NCBI GenBank assembly: GCA_014763895.1
Contig: JACXUM010000010.1
Coordinates: forward strand, 1-64,000
From: Campylobacterales bacterium
GTDB lineage: Bacteria; Campylobacterota; Campylobacteria; Campylobacterales; Sulfurovaceae
DNA length: 64,000 bases
Direction of reading: 5' to 3'
Every line of letters begins with the position of its first letter. The stretch's first letter is position 1. The translations under genes and the position numbers were made by a program. Of the stretch, positions 63,298-64,000 are shown piece by piece. The notes under the pieces are model-generated. The model made no database searches and was not told the DNA's origin. It worked only from the letters and a program-made list of their open reading frames with translations.

Positions 63298-64000
63298 ATG
63301 AGCAAAGTAAAAACAGTAGATAACTTGATTACTATAACGATTGATGGGAAAGAGTATAAGGCAAAAGAGGGCGAATATATCCTCAATGCCGCACGTGCAA
63401 ACGATGTTTTTATCCCTGCAATCTGTTATTTGACACGATGTTCGCCGACATTGGCTTGCCGTATCTGTCTTGTCGAAGCTGACGGGAAACAGGTTTATGC
63501 ATGTAACGCAAAAGTGAAAGAAGGGATGGAGGTTGTTACGCAGACCCCAAACATTCTTGAAGAGCGCCGTGCAATTATGGAAGTATATGATGTCAACCAC
63601 CCATTACAGTGCGGTGTGTGCGATAAGAGCGGTGAATGTGAATTACAGAACTATACATTGGAACTGGCTGTAGATTCCCAGAGCTATAGTATCCCGGACA
63701 CTAAAAGAGAAACAGCAAACTGGAGTTCGGTATTGCATTATGATCCGGGTCTTTGTATCGTGTGTGAGAGATGTACGACCGTATGTAAGGATATGATCGG
63801 TGATGCTGCGATTACGACTGTTAAACGAGGTGGTGCAGAGCTTGACAAGTCTTACAAAGATACAATGCCAAAAGATGCCTATGCAATGTGGAACAAGCTT
63901 CAAAAGTCTGTTATCGCACCAAGCAACGGGACAGGTGAGACAAATTGTTCTGATTGTGGTGAATGTATTGCAGTATGTCCGGTTGGGGCATTGGTAAGTA
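63298..64000 (+). CDS. Second NuoG-like iron-sulfur subunit (3' end outside window)
   Basis: The first 234 residues are visible from ATG 63298, one base after the nuoG stop. 2Fe-2S domain (AICYLTR, LACRICL, YACNAK), HPLQCGVCDKSGEC cluster, CIVCERCTTVCKDM and CSDCGECIAVCPVGA, so it has more ferredoxin-type Cys than the first copy at this point. It is a tandem paralogue of nuoG; the protein continues past the right edge. Confidence 0.88.
   Translation, partial: MSKVKTVDNLITITIDGKEYKAKEGEYILNAARANDVFIPAICYLTRCSPTLACRICLVEADGKQVYACNAKVKEGMEVVTQTPNILEERRAIMEVYDVNHPLQCGVCDKSGECELQNYTLELAVDSQSYSIPDTKRETANWSSVLHYDPGLCIVCERCTTVCKDMIGDAAITTVKRGGAELDKSYKDTMPKDAYAMWNKLQKSVIAPSNGTGETNCSDCGECIAVCPVGALVS

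Overview
The window looks like chromosomal DNA of a sulfur-oxidising member of the Campylobacterota, close to Sulfurovum or Sulfurimonas. The evidence is the rnhA-rnc-aroC gene order (also known from Helicobacter), a complex I operon in which the usual NADH-binding NuoE/NuoF pair is replaced by a small cysteine-free protein and a GltD-like flavoprotein, a sulfite dehydrogenase pair (SorA/SorB type), A/T-rich promoters with weak -35 boxes, and tandem tRNA-Glu genes. This placement is inferred from gene content only.

Layout. 1-9.9 kb: the end of a surface protein with Ig-like domains, a damaged beta-helix surface protein joined to a DUF3450 protein, then a TtpC-type TonB system (ttpC, exbB, exbD, tonB, a TPR protein and a large TonB-dependent receptor). 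9.9-10.9 kb: mostly non-coding, with a decayed gene on the minus strand. 10.9-22.7 kb: a phosphate island: phosphate-selective porin, PiT permease, PhoB-like regulator, pstS, pstCAB, phoU, a patatin-like lipase, a PlcP-like phospholipase C and a bifunctional ornithine-lipid synthase (OlsF type) preceded by a 69-residue protein. Five promoters here share one geometry: GTTACCA-like repeats every 11 bp, then exactly 8 bp, then a -10 box. The genes fit phosphate uptake plus replacement of phospholipids by phosphorus-free ornithine lipids.

22.7-32.9 kb: housekeeping genes (recQ, rnhB, a DUF945 protein, aroC, rnc, rnhA, a LapB-like protein, dnaG, a PP-loop tRNA-thiolase-like protein, a parvulin, tRNA-Ala). 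32.9-40.6 kb: a minus-strand molybdate cluster led by modE and an outer-membrane porin, with a clear ModE-type palindrome over the promoter, two binding-protein/permease pairs around one ATPase, several Mop-domain proteins and a truncated modD. 40.7-42.4 kb: two tRNA-Glu genes, a lipoprotein and endonuclease IV. 42.5-51.4 kb: a secreted lipase-like lipoprotein, FadL, an acyl-CoA ligase, NagA and an EIIA-Glc-like protein on the plus strand, facing a GlcNAc/glucose EIICB and a fused HPr-EI on the minus strand; this forms a complete phosphotransferase chain plus GlcNAc-6-P deacetylase, with no NagB in view.

51.6-64 kb: an AAA ATPase, SorA/SorB sulfite dehydrogenase (a molybdenum enzyme, which gives the mod cluster one obvious client), a rhodanese, and the nuo operon from nuoA to a second NuoG-like subunit cut by the right edge. 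A structured leader with mutually exclusive helices precedes nuoA.
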